NCBI GenBank assembly: GCA_013002465.1
Contig: JABDJO010000051.1
Location: 1-36,325 of the forward strand
DNA from: Silicimonas sp.
GTDB lineage: Bacteria; Pseudomonadota; Alphaproteobacteria; Rhodobacterales; Rhodobacteraceae
Direction of reading: 5' to 3'
Length of the DNA: 36,325 bases
The notes beneath the pieces were generated by a model, which was not told the DNA's origin, did not search any database, and worked only from the letters and a program-made list of their open reading frames with translations. Shown piece by piece: positions 1 through 7,974 of this stretch. A program made the position numbers and the translations under genes. Within the stretch, counting starts at the first letter, position 1; every line of letters starts with the position of its first letter.

Positions 1-788
1 CGTCATAGTCGCCGGCCTGCATGGTAAGCAAAGCGTCCTGGCTGGCGTCAACACCGCCGACCTGAACGTCTGCCATGTCCATGCCAGCAGCTTTCATGGC
101 CTGGATCGCGCCAATGGCCATCTCGTCGTTGTTGGCCAGAACGAAATCAAACGGCTCGCCCGAGGACATCCAGTTGGTCATCAAGTCCTGCGCTTCGTCG
201 CGCGACCAGTTGGCGGTCTGTTCGTCGATGATGGTCATGAAATTGCACATGTCCATGCCGATCACGTCATGCACGTCTTTGGAACGCTGAACTGCGGCCT
301 GGTTCGACAACTGACCGTTCATCAGATAGCCGCGCGCGCCGCCGGCCTTGCCGTCAGCCCGCAGGTTGTTGCAGATCTGGAATGCTGAAAGCGTACCGGA
401 TTCGATTTCGTTCGAGGCCACGAACGCCTGCGTTGCCGGCAGTTCGTTCACGTTGTCTGGCTCGCGGTTGACGAAGACCAGCGGCACGTCACCCGCAGCT
501 TCGGTGATGGCGGCACCCGCCGAAGTGTCGACGATGTTCACGATGATCGCGTCCACACCCGAGGCAACAAAGTTTTTCACCTGGTCGATCTGCTTGGCAA
601 GGTCGTCGGTTGCGTCTTCCATCTGCAGGTTGACGCCGTCCAGGCTTTCGGCGTGCTCGGTCATGCCGTTGCGCATGACGGTCAGCCAGTTGTCGTCGAA
701 CCGCGAAATGGTTGCGCCGATTTCCTGAGCCATGGCGCTGGTGGCCATCAGTGTGGCGAGTCCCGCCACCATAAATGTCTTCTTCATG
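1..788 (-). CDS. Sugar/polyol ABC transporter periplasmic substrate-binding protein (partial)
   Basis: Binds a sugar or polyol in the periplasm and delivers it to an ABC importer. The frame begins at an ATG preceded by GGAGG (TGGGAGGAAGTCCATG) and runs off the left edge after about 262 codons, so the C terminus is missing. The N terminus is a Sec signal peptide (MKKTFMVAGLATLMATSAMA, cleavage after AMA). The mature part reads as a type I periplasmic-binding fold of the ribose/inositol class (Peripla_BP_4): an EIGATISRFDDNW start, DLAKQIDQVKNF, the ASGVDAIIVNIVD strand, LVFVNREPD, and VLANNDEMAIGAIQAMKAAG near the C-terminal lobe. It lies 83 bases downstream of a TIM-barrel isomerase gene on the same strand, so the two probably share the LacI-type operator upstream of that gene. 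The neighbour suggests inositol or a related sugar, but the ligand cannot be told from sequence. Confidence 0.9.
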
Positions 789-871
789 GACTTCCTCCCA
801 TAGTGGGTGTCCGGCGCACCCGTACTGAAACCGGAAATGCCCCTATTCCGGGGCGGTTATCATTCCACCGC

Positions 872-1693
872 TTAGGCAGCATGAGCCTTGAGGCTGGTAT
901 GAATGAAATCAAAAGTGGCGCGAAGTGCAACCTCGGGTTTTCGCAGATCATGCACGCTTGGGGCAAAGGCCTCCATCGATACGGGGCCGCTGTACCCTTG
1001 GGCGCGAAGGGCCTCGATTTGTGCGATGCTGCCCAAACGATCGTCGCCGTCCAGTAACCCGCGATCCCGGTCGTCAAGCATCTCTGCCGGGGCCTGCGAA
1101 GTCACGCCCGAGATGTGAACCATCTCGACAAGATCGGACGAAATGCGCGCAGCGCCGCTCAGATGATGGTGAAACGTGTCATGCACGATGCCGAACCGAC
1201 TTGCGCCGTGGGTTTCGCGAATGGCCGCGCGCGCGGCATCGAAATCCCGAAGCGTGCTGGTCGGGAACCCCAGTGGTTCGACCAATCCCCGCACGCCTGC
1301 CTCGGCCAGTATCCCGCCGATCTTGTCCAATGCCGCACAAAGCTGGTCGAATGAAACCTCTGGCCCGTCCTTTCGGGGGATCAGCACGATGGCCGTCGCA
1401 CCCGAACGCCGGGCCAGATCGGCCAGATCGCGCACCTTGCCCATGACATTCTTCGTACCATCATTGAACGCATAAACCTCGGCCAATGCATGTATGACAA
1501 TGCCCCGATCCCGCGCATAAGTCGCCACGTCCTCGGGCGCGTCACCACCGAACATGGGCGCTGCCAGATCGTTGCGCATCTCGACGCCTGAACATCCCAA
1601 AGCCCGGGCCAGGTCGATAAACGCACGCCAGCCCGCCGAAGGGACGGTCATGTGGTTCAGTGCGAAACCTGAGTTCTCCGGGACGCCGATCAA
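872..1693 (-). CDS. Sugar phosphate isomerase/epimerase family TIM-barrel protein (IolI-like)
   Basis: A protein of the xylose-isomerase-like TIM-barrel superfamily (AP_endonuc_2), about 273 aa. These enzymes isomerise or epimerise sugars with a divalent metal. Family-type acidic and histidine positions are visible: GVEMRNDL early, VEPLGFP mid-protein, IVHDTFHHHL with clustered histidines, and a late SMEAFAP. Length and order fit IolI (2-keto-myo-inositol isomerase, about 278 aa), but hydroxypyruvate isomerase-like and other sugar epimerases share this layout. Start choice: the only candidates are TTG codons. The TTG at 1693 has an AGAGGGA Shine-Dalgarno 8 bases upstream; a TTG at 1714 would add seven residues but has no good ribosome site. 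The sugar-binding protein gene follows 83 bases downstream, and a perfect LacI-type palindrome sits 55 bases upstream. Together these suggest an inducible sugar or polyol uptake and catabolism operon. Confidence 0.8.
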   Translation of the reverse strand: MIGVPENSGFALNHMTVPSAGWRAFIDLARALGCSGVEMRNDLAAPMFGGDAPEDVATYARDRGIVIHALAEVYAFNDGTKNVMGKVRDLADLARRSGATAIVLIPRKDGPEVSFDQLCAALDKIGGILAEAGVRGLVEPLGFPTSTLRDFDAARAAIRETHGASRFGIVHDTFHHHLSGAARISSDLVEMVHISGVTSQAPAEMLDDRDRGLLDGDDRLGSIAQIEALRAQGYSGPVSMEAFAPSVHDLRKPEVALRATFDFIHTSLKAHAA

Positions 1694-1747
1694 AGGTGTC
1701 TTCCCTCTCCCCAACTAGGCGTCGAGTTTACCGCTATCAGGCAAATT

Positions 1748-1761
1748 TGCAACCGGTTGCA
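1748..1761 (-). promoter_or_regulatory. LacI-family operator (TGCAACCGGTTGCA) at the isomerase promoter
   Basis: TGCAACCGGTTGCA is a perfect 14-base palindrome with the central CG typical of LacI/GalR-family operators. On the minus strand a possible -10 hexamer GATAAT (1766-1761) abuts it, so a bound repressor would cover the transcription start. The first gene downstream is the TIM-barrel isomerase at 1693. No lacI-type gene lies in the window; it may be beyond the left edge. Confidence 0.65.
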
Positions 1762-1850
1762 TTATCGGCGGCAGAAACACACCTAATTTGTTGTTCTTGA
1801 ACGAAATTATCTAGGAAGCTCGGCCACTTTTCTGCCGCTTCGAGCGTGAA

Positions 1851-3269
1851 TCACCTCAGATGCTGGCCCAGCCACGGCCCATGGTGCTCACCCTCCTTGT
1901 CCACGCGCTCGAAACCATGGGCCCCGAAATAATCCCGCTGCGCCTGAAGCATGTTGGCCGAGGTCCGCGTCTTGGTCAGTGTATCGAAATACGCCAGCGC
2001 CGACGACAATGCCGGAACCGGCAATCCCGCCATCTGGGCTGTCACCGAGACCTTGCGCAGCCCGTAGATATTCGCCGCGATCAGCGCCTTGAAGTGGGGC
2101 GCCATGGCAAGGTTTCTCCCGGACGCATCGCGCAGGGCCGCCGCCATATCGTTCAGCATCGACGATCGGATAATGCATCCGGCGCGCCAGACCTCGGCTA
2201 TCTCGGGCATCGGCAGCGCCCAGCCATATTCACCGCTGGCCTTACCCAAAAGATCGAAGCCTTGCGCATAGCACAGGATCTTGCCCGCAATCAGCGCCTG
2301 CTCAAGATCGTCCACGCCAAGGGCATCCGCTTCCAGCCGTCGCTCACCGGCCCCATAAAGCTTGGCCCCCGCCAGACGAAGGTCGCGCATCGCCGATATG
2401 TTGCGCGCACCCACGGCCGCCTCGATGACCGGGACCGGCGCGCCCAGCATCTGGCTTTCGATCACCGTCCAGCGCCCGGTGCCCTTTTGCCCCGCGCGAT
2501 CCAGAATGATGTCCAGAACCGGATTGCCCGTGTCAGGATCGAACGCCCTGGCGACCTCGCCCGATATTTCGATCAGATAGCTTTGCAAGGCACCCGCATT
2601 CCAGCGCTCGAACACGGTGCCGCAGTCGCCTGCCGACATCCCCAGGCCATCGCGCATGATGCCATAGCTTTCTGCGATCAACTGCATGTCGGCGTATTCG
2701 ATCCCGTTGTGGACCGTTTTCACGAAATGCCCGGCCCCGCCTTCGCCCATCCAGGTCGCGCAAGGCTGGCCCTCGTACTTTGCTGAAATCGCTTCAAGAA
2801 TATGCGCCACACGGTCCCAGCAGTCCTTCGGACCACCCCCCATGATCGAAGGACCGAACCGCGCGCCCTCGGCGCCACCCGACACCCCGATACCCAGGTA
2901 CGGGTGCCCGGCATCCACGGCAGCCTTGGCGCGCCGATTGGTGTCGTGAAAGTTTGCATTGCCCGCATCAATGATCATGTCGTCATCGTCCAGAAGCGGG
3001 CGCAATGCCGCGATCTGCGCATCCACGATTGGCCCCGCGGGCACCATCAGGATGATGTTGCGCGGAGACTTCAGCGTCTGTACGAAATCCTCCAGCGTTA
3101 CGCCGGGATGAACGCGGTCAGAAAGTTCGCCCGCTTCGTCCATGAAACTTTTTATCCGGGACGAGGTGCGGTTATAGACCCCGACCCGAAACCCGTTGTC
3201 GGCGATGTTCAGCGCCAGCATCGCCCCCATCGTGCCCAGCCCGACAACTCCGATGTCCGCATCTGCCAT
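1851..3269 (-). CDS. gnd: 6-phosphogluconate dehydrogenase, decarboxylating
   Basis: Oxidatively decarboxylates 6-phosphogluconate to ribulose 5-phosphate with reduction of NADP+, in the oxidative pentose phosphate pathway. The 472-aa length matches the long (dimeric) 6PGDH class. The N-terminal Rossmann fold shows GVVGLGTMGAMLALNI. Substrate-site signatures follow: GVSGGAEGARFGPSIMGG, then HFVKTVHNGIEYADMQLI, which carries the catalytic Lys and Glu of the family. The C-terminal helical domain has DRAGQKGTGRWTVIESQ. I start at the ATG giving MADADIGVVG; upstream in-frame codons would add 53 residues with no family resemblance and overlap the divergent SDR gene. The gene is divergent from the SDR with 137 bases between. 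No zwf or edd is nearby in the window, so this looks like a separate copy or a sugar-acid locus. Confidence 0.95.
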   Translation of the reverse strand: MADADIGVVGLGTMGAMLALNIADNGFRVGVYNRTSSRIKSFMDEAGELSDRVHPGVTLEDFVQTLKSPRNIILMVPAGPIVDAQIAALRPLLDDDDMIIDAGNANFHDTNRRAKAAVDAGHPYLGIGVSGGAEGARFGPSIMGGGPKDCWDRVAHILEAISAKYEGQPCATWMGEGGAGHFVKTVHNGIEYADMQLIAESYGIMRDGLGMSAGDCGTVFERWNAGALQSYLIEISGEVARAFDPDTGNPVLDIILDRAGQKGTGRWTVIESQMLGAPVPVIEAAVGARNISAMRDLRLAGAKLYGAGERRLEADALGVDDLEQALIAGKILCYAQGFDLLGKASGEYGWALPMPEIAEVWRAGCIIRSSMLNDMAAALRDASGRNLAMAPHFKALIAANIYGLRKVSVTAQMAGLPVPALSSALAYFDTLTKTRTSANMLQAQRDYFGAHGFERVDKEGEHHGPWLGQHLR

Positions 3270-3406
3270 GTCCTGATCCCGCCCTTGGCCATTTCCTTGC
3301 AGATACCAGAACCCCGCCACGGCTGAAAGTACGCCACCGGATGGACTCGCCCCATCGTGAGAGTTAGAGCCGACACAAAGCGACACATCATTCGGAGAAT
3401 ACACCC

Positions 3407-4159
3407 ATGGCCACGAAACCCATTGCACTTGTCACAGGCAGCGCCCAGGGCATCGGTTATGCCTCGGCCGAAGCGTTGCAGGAAGACGGCTTTCAGGTGG
3501 TGCTTGCCGACGTCAACGCAGAAGGTGTGGCCGAGGCCGCCGATAAACTGGGGCAGGGGACCACCGGCATTGTCGTCGACATGTCTGACCTTGGGGCCGT
3601 CAATGCCATGTTCGACCAGATCGAAACTGACCTGGGCCCGGTCTCGGCTCTGGTGAACAACGCCGGTGTCGCCATGCCCGGCGATTTCCTGGACTACAGC
3701 ATCGAGGACTTCCAGAAAGTCCTCGCGATCAACGTCGTGGGGGTTTTCGCAGCCCTGCAACGCGCGGCCAAGACCATGGTTAAGGAAAAGATCGAAGGCG
3801 CCATCGTCAACATGTCCTCGGTCAATGCGCAGGTCGCGATCCCCGCGATCCCGGCCTATTGCGCATCGAAGGGCGGGGTCATGCAGCTGACGAAATCCGC
3901 AGCCCTCGCCCTGGCCCCGCACAACATCCGCGTGAATGCTGTTGGCCCCGGTTCCATCGACACCGCCATGTTGGCCGGTGTGAACGCCAACCCCGATGCG
4001 ATGGCCATGGTCATGTCGCGCACACCCTTGAAGCGCATCGGCACCGCCCGTGAAATCGGTGATGTGGTGGCATTTCTGGTCAGCCCCAAGGCCAGCTATG
4101 TGACGGGTGAAACGATCTATGTGGATGGCGGGCGTCTGGGTATGAATTATACCTGCTGA
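3407..4159 (+). CDS. SDR family NAD(P)-dependent oxidoreductase
   Basis: A classical short-chain dehydrogenase/reductase of 250 aa. It shows the cofactor motif TGSAQGIG at residues 11-18, ADVN at the end of beta-2 (an Asp there suggests NAD(H) preference), NNAG, the catalytic Ser in VNMSSVN, and the YxxxK pair in PAYCASKGG. The C-terminal VTGETIYVDGG is typical of FabG-like and sugar/polyol dehydrogenases. The substrate cannot be assigned. The gene is divergent from gnd and close to sugar genes, so a polyol or sugar-acid substrate is likelier than fatty acid synthesis (inference). The ATG follows CGGAG by about 10 bases. A 13-bp hairpin lies 10 bases after the stop codon. Confidence 0.9.
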   Translation: MATKPIALVTGSAQGIGYASAEALQEDGFQVVLADVNAEGVAEAADKLGQGTTGIVVDMSDLGAVNAMFDQIETDLGPVSALVNNAGVAMPGDFLDYSIEDFQKVLAINVVGVFAALQRAAKTMVKEKIEGAIVNMSSVNAQVAIPAIPAYCASKGGVMQLTKSAALALAPHNIRVNAVGPGSIDTAMLAGVNANPDAMAMVMSRTPLKRIGTAREIGDVVAFLVSPKASYVTGETIYVDGGRLGMNYTC

Positions 4160-4169
4160 TCTGAAAAAT

Positions 4170-4201
4170 TCACGTTTGGTGATTTATTTCACCAAACGTG
4201 A
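4170..4201 (-). terminator. Perfect 13-bp hairpin; U-tract only on the minus strand
   Basis: TCACGTTTGGTGA (4170-4182) and TCACCAAACGTGA (4189-4201) form a perfect 13-bp stem with the six-base loop TTTATT. On the minus strand the stem is followed by ATTTTTC, a short U-tract, so it fits an intrinsic terminator for leftward transcription from the MocA-type gene at 4511-5530. On the plus strand the following bases are GAAAATG, so it is a poor classical terminator for the SDR gene, although a stem this stable may still protect that 3' end. An operator role is the alternative. Confidence 0.5.
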
Positions 4202-4280
4202 GAAAATGTTGCCTATTCCCTGAATTGCCCGCTCTGCCCGTCGCCCGTATCCCGATGGGGCAACATGTCAGGAGCGTGGT

Positions 4281-4478
4281 TTGGAAAGCAGGCTAAGAAC
4301 AATCGTCAAAACCGTAACCTGGCAGACAACCGGGCTTTTGGTCATGTGTGCCGTCGCATATTTTGCCACCGGTTCTCTTGTCGTGGCTTCGGGACTGGCC
4401 CTGACCAGCACGGCCATCGGGACCGTAAGCTACGTCTTGCACGAACGGATATGGGCGCGCATCGCCTGGGGTCGCTAG
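4281..4478 (+). CDS. DUF2061 domain small membrane protein, TTG start
   Basis: A 65-aa protein matching the short DUF2061 family: a basic N terminus (RLRTIVKTVTWQTTG), a hydrophobic segment (LLVMCAVAYFATGSLVVASG), and a second segment ending in HERIWARIAWG. The RTIVKTVTW and HERIW ends are the recognisable family signature. Function is unknown; two membrane passes are likely. The start is TTG with AGGAG six bases upstream and no usable ATG in frame, so an ATG-only gene caller would miss it. An 8-bp inverted repeat (ATGTTGCC at 4206-4213, GGCAACAT at 4259-4266) lies just ahead of the ribosome site and could fold in the leader. The gene stands alone between a hairpin and the convergent MocA-type gene. 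Confidence 0.8.
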   Translation: MESRLRTIVKTVTWQTTGLLVMCAVAYFATGSLVVASGLALTSTAIGTVSYVLHERIWARIAWGR

Positions 4479-4510
4479 GGCACCCGGCGCCTTCCAACGG
4501 TCGCCAGGGT

Positions 4511-5530
4511 TCAGACCTCTCTGACCGACAATCGTGCCCCGGCCTGGCTGGCGGCCTCGATCACGGCGATCAACCGGTGGACTTCCAGTGCCGAGCGACC
4601 GGTGATCATCGGTGCCCGCCCGGTTTCGATGGCCTGGGCAAAATCCTCGATCACATTGCGGTGCCGGTCGCTTGAAAATGCCATGGGATCGGCCCCCGAT
4701 CCGCTTGCCGCCGCTTCGCCAATGGTTTCGCTGCGCCCGTCCTGCCAGTCAAGGCGCAAGACCCCGCCTTCCAGCCGTGCGGACCCGTCGCGGCAGTGGA
4801 CGGCAATGGTTTCGCGCGTGCCCGGAAAACTCGCGGTCGAGGCAAAAAGCTGCCCGACCGCCCCGTTTGAAAACGCCAGCCCGGCAACCACGAAATCCTC
4901 GGTCTCCATGCTGTGAAAGGCCGAGGTCGCACACATGGCCGACACTTCGGCCACCGAACCGGTCAGGGCCAGCATCAGATCCAGTATGTGGATCGCCTGG
5001 GTGATCAGCACGCCACCTCCGTCGCGTTCGTACGACCCACGCCCCGGTTCATCGTAATATGACTGAGGTCGCCACCAGGGCACCGAAACCTCGGCGGCAA
5101 TCAACGGGCCAAGAGCATCCATCTGGGTCGCCAGGTTCTGAAAATCCGGCCGCGCGCGATGTTGCAAGACGATGCCAAGCGGCACCCCCAGATCCTCGCA
5201 AAGCTCGACCACCTCGGTCGCCGCCTCCAGCGTGCGCTCGATCGGTTTTTCCATCAGGATCGGTTTGCCCGCCTGACCAAGGATCGCGGCAATCTCAAGC
5301 CGGGCATCGGGCGGGGTGGTGACGATCACGAAACCCACCTCGGGATCGTCGGCAATGGCATGCACGCTTTCCGCCTCGACGGCCTGAAGTGCCGGATAGG
5401 CGGCAAGAAAAGCGGCGCGGCTTTCCGGGTTCCGGGCATAGACCGGGCCAAGGGTCACACGGTCGGAATTGGCAATGGCATCGGCATAGGTGCGCGACAC
5501 CATGCCCAGGCCGATCAAGGCAACTTTCAT
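4511..5530 (-). CDS. Gfo/Idh/MocA family oxidoreductase
   Basis: A 339-aa NAD(P)-dependent dehydrogenase of the glucose-fructose oxidoreductase / inositol dehydrogenase / MocA family, acting on sugars, inositols or their derivatives. The N-terminal Rossmann motif is VALIGLGMVSRTYADAI. GFVIVTTPPDARLEIA and the conserved EKP motif in ILMEKPIERTLE (Lys-Pro at the nicotinamide site) follow. The C-terminal domain has GGGVLITQAIHILDLM, the HxxD-type active-site segment. The start is the ATG of MKVALIG, since upstream codons add 16 unrelated residues. The substrate is not predictable. The nearby sugar isomerase, SDR and gnd suggest the region serves sugar or polyol breakdown (inference). The leftward transcript would run antisense over the DUF2061 gene before reaching the hairpin at 4170-4201. 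Confidence 0.9.
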   Translation of the reverse strand: MKVALIGLGMVSRTYADAIANSDRVTLGPVYARNPESRAAFLAAYPALQAVEAESVHAIADDPEVGFVIVTTPPDARLEIAAILGQAGKPILMEKPIERTLEAATEVVELCEDLGVPLGIVLQHRARPDFQNLATQMDALGPLIAAEVSVPWWRPQSYYDEPGRGSYERDGGGVLITQAIHILDLMLALTGSVAEVSAMCATSAFHSMETEDFVVAGLAFSNGAVGQLFASTASFPGTRETIAVHCRDGSARLEGGVLRLDWQDGRSETIGEAAASGSGADPMAFSSDRHRNVIEDFAQAIETGRAPMITGRSALEVHRLIAVIEAASQAGARLSVREV

Positions 5531-5629
5531 GTAATCATTCCACCCCTTCACACGTCGGCACAGGGCTGCACGATGCAACCACGTCCAAAGTCACCTTGGC
5601 ACAGTTGAAAGGGTCTTGCGACAGCGGTG

Positions 5630-5986
5630 TCAGATGCCGGGGCGGTGGGTCAAAAGCCCGATGGTCTTCGTCGTCCGCTCGTAATCCAGCGGAGCCTGAT
5701 CGGCCGCCACGGTCGCGCGCTTGAATTCGAACACCATCTCGCCGCCGTCCTCTTCCGAGGCAATGATCAGACATTGTGACAGATGCCGCCCGCCATCATA
5801 AAGATCGACCAGCCCGCGAAGCTGCGGCGCATCGTCGGCGTCCAGCGCAAACCCGTCATCCCAATAGCGAAGGATGGTAAAGCTTTGATCGCCGACCCGC
5901 ACCTTCATGCGGCTCTTCTTGCGAAGCTTGTGTTTGCGCGCCTGTTCCAGGCCCTCGCGCACTTCTTTTGGCAAAAATTCAGACAT
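5630..5986 (-). CDS. Conserved hypothetical protein
   Basis: A 118-aa soluble protein without signal peptide or membrane segment. The N terminus is highly basic (EGLEQARKHKLRKKSRMKVRVG). A probable beta-rich body follows (FTILRYWDDGFALDADD, LRGLVDLYDGGRHLSQCLI), then EMVFEFKRAT. I recognise the pattern as a hypothetical protein widespread in Rhodobacterales but know of no function. The start is the ATG giving MSEFLPKEVREG; a longer frame would add 14 unlike residues. It is transcribed away from xsc, with 215 bases of shared upstream DNA. The basic tail might bind nucleic acid, but this is only a guess from charge. Confidence 0.75.
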   Translation of the reverse strand: MSEFLPKEVREGLEQARKHKLRKKSRMKVRVGDQSFTILRYWDDGFALDADDAPQLRGLVDLYDGGRHLSQCLIIASEEDGGEMVFEFKRATVAADQAPLDYERTTKTIGLLTHRPGI

Positions 5987-6115
5987 CCAAGCGGCCCCCC
6001 GGCAGACACACTGCCCCGATTCGCCCATCTGTCAAACATCGCTTCGGCATTGTTTACAAATCCAGAACGATACCGGGATAAATCGGTGACATTGTCTTAA
6101 AATTTGTGGTAATTG

Positions 6116-6148
6116 CTGGCCTTATTCCGCTAAGGGAACTGGCCCTAA
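6116..6148 (+). promoter_or_regulatory. Direct repeat CTGGCC-(T/C)TA(T/A) upstream of xsc, TauR-like site
   Basis: CTGGCCTTAT (6116-6125) and CTGGCCCTAA (6139-6148) are direct repeats with starts 23 bases apart, about 54 bases upstream of the xsc start codon. The MocR/GntR-type activator TauR of Rhodobacter is reported to use direct CTGGAC-TTAA repeats at taurine promoters (recalled from memory). The match in sequence, orientation and target pathway suggests a TauR-type activator site. No tauR gene is in the window. Confidence 0.5.
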
Positions 6149-6201
6149 CGCCGTCCGCGCACAGACCTTAGGTATCACGCGCCTGAAGGAGGATGCGACC
6201 C

Positions 6202-7974
6202 ATGAAAATGACCACCGAAGAAGCTTTTGTAAAAAGCCTGCAACGCCACGGAATTCGCCACGCGTTCGGGATCATCGGCTCTGCCATGATGCCGATCTCG
6301 GACCTGTTTCCCAAGGCGGGTATCATGTTCTGGGATTGCGCCCACGAAGGCTCGGCCGGCATGATGGCCGACGGGTACACGCGCGCCACCGGCGAAATGT
6401 CGATGATGATCGCCCAGAACGGCCCCGGCATCACCAACTTCGTCACCGCCGTGAAGACCGCGTATTGGAACCACACGCCGCTTCTGCTGGTCACACCCCA
6501 GGCCGCAAACAAGACCATCGGTCAGGGCGGTTTCCAGGAAGTCGAGCAAATGAAATTGTTCGAAGACATGGTCGCCTATCAGGAAGAGGTCCGCGATCCC
6601 ACCCGCGTGGTCGAAGTGCTGACCCGCGTGATCGCCCAGGCCAAGCGCCTGTCGGGTCCCGCCCAGTTGAACATCCCCCGCGATTTCTGGACCCAGGTTG
6701 TCGACATCGACATTCCCGACCCTATGGAATTCGAAGCCTCGCCAGGTGGTGAAAAGTCCATCGCGGATGCTGCCGAGTTGATCTCGAACGCCAGAAACCC
6801 GGTCATCCTGAACGGCGCGGGCGTTGTCCTTGCGGCAGGCGGCATCGCAGCTTCCAAGGCACTCGCCGAACGGCTCGATGCGCCGGTCTGCGTCGGCTAT
6901 CAGCACAATGATGCCTTCCCCGGCTCGCACCCGCTGTTCGCTGGCCCCCTGGGTTACAACGGCTCGAAGGCGGGGATGGAACTTATTTCCAAGGCCGACG
7001 TCGTGCTTGCCCTCGGGACCCGCCTTAACCCGTTTTCGACGCTGCCCGGCTATGGTCTCGACTATTGGCCCGCTGATGCGAAGATCATCCAGGTCGATAT
7101 CAACCCGGATCGCATCGGCCTGACCAAGAAGGTAACGGTCGGCATCGTCGGCGACGCGGCCAAGGTCGCCAGGGGCATCCTTGCCAACCTTTCCGACACT
7201 GCAGGCGATGCAGGCCGGACCGAGCGCAAGAATGCCATCGCCGAAACCAAGTCGAAGTGGGCGCAGGAATTGTCGTCCATGGACCACGAAGAAGACGACC
7301 CCGGAACCACCTGGAACGAACGCGCGCGTGCCGCCAAGCCAGACTGGCTGTCGCCCCGGAAAGCCTGGCGCGCCATCCAGGCGGCGCTTCCGCGTAATGC
7401 GATCATCAGTTCCGACATCGGCAACAACTGCGCCATCGGCAACGCCTATCCCGACTTTGACGAAGGTCGCAAATACCTTGCCCCCGGCCTCTTTGGCCCA
7501 TGCGGCTATGGCTTGCCTGCCGTTATCGGCGCCAAGATCGGCCGCCCGGACGTGCCGGTCGTCGGGTTCTCGGGTGATGGCGCCTTCGGGATCGCAGTCA
7601 ATGAACTGACGGCTATCGGGCGCAAGGAATGGCCACCGGTTACTCAGATTGTCTTCCGCAACTATCAATGGGGCGCGGAAAAGCGGAACTCGACCCTGTG
7701 GTTCGATGACAACTTCGTCGGCACCGAGTTGGACGAGGGCGTAAGTTACGCCGGCATCGCCCAGGCCTGTGGCCTGCAAGGTGTCGTCGCGCGCACCCAG
7801 GACGAATTGACCGCTGCCCTCAATCAGGCGATCAAGGACCAGATGGAAAACGGCAAGACCACCCTGATCGAAGCCATGATCAACCAGGAACTGGGCGAAC
7901 CCTTCCGCCGCGACGCCATGAAGAAACCGGTCGAGGTTGCCGGCATCAGCGCGTCCGACATGGCCGCCGAGTAG
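6202..7974 (+). CDS. xsc: Sulfoacetaldehyde acetyltransferase
   Basis: A ThDP-dependent enzyme that converts sulfoacetaldehyde and phosphate to sulfite and acetyl phosphate, the convergence point of taurine, isethionate and sulfoacetate breakdown. The 590-aa length is typical of Xsc. Visible features: IIGSAMMPISDLFP, the ThDP-activating Glu in DCAHEGSAGMMADGYTR, NGPGITNFVTAVKTAYWN, the Xsc-typical ANKTIGQGGFQEVEQMK, and the C-terminal ThDP/Mg motif starting GDGAFGIAVNELTA and ending in an Asn of VFRNYQWG. I choose the second ATG (MKMTTEEA): AAGGAGG ends nine bases before it but directly touches the earlier ATG at 6193. The stop codon abuts the GTG start of pta, so the two are translationally linked. 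No taurine dehydrogenase, transporter or sulfite exporter gene is in the window. Confidence 0.97.
   Translation: MKMTTEEAFVKSLQRHGIRHAFGIIGSAMMPISDLFPKAGIMFWDCAHEGSAGMMADGYTRATGEMSMMIAQNGPGITNFVTAVKTAYWNHTPLLLVTPQAANKTIGQGGFQEVEQMKLFEDMVAYQEEVRDPTRVVEVLTRVIAQAKRLSGPAQLNIPRDFWTQVVDIDIPDPMEFEASPGGEKSIADAAELISNARNPVILNGAGVVLAAGGIAASKALAERLDAPVCVGYQHNDAFPGSHPLFAGPLGYNGSKAGMELISKADVVLALGTRLNPFSTLPGYGLDYWPADAKIIQVDINPDRIGLTKKVTVGIVGDAAKVARGILANLSDTAGDAGRTERKNAIAETKSKWAQELSSMDHEEDDPGTTWNERARAAKPDWLSPRKAWRAIQAALPRNAIISSDIGNNCAIGNAYPDFDEGRKYLAPGLFGPCGYGLPAVIGAKIGRPDVPVVGFSGDGAFGIAVNELTAIGRKEWPPVTQIVFRNYQWGAEKRNSTLWFDDNFVGTELDEGVSYAGIAQACGLQGVVARTQDELTAALNQAIKDQMENGKTTLIEAMINQELGEPFRRDAMKKPVEVAGISASDMAAE

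Noticed and set aside
790..860. Short inverted repeats GGGTG/CACCC and CCGGAA/TTCCGG between the isomerase and binding-protein genes
   Set aside because: Stems of five to six bases in a same-strand operon gap; no U-tract. They may be mRNA-processing structures, but the support is weak.
1801..1850. Possible hairpin after gnd (GCTCG ... CGAGC / GAAGC ... GCTTC)
   Set aside because: Two competing short stems, a large loop and no U-tract.
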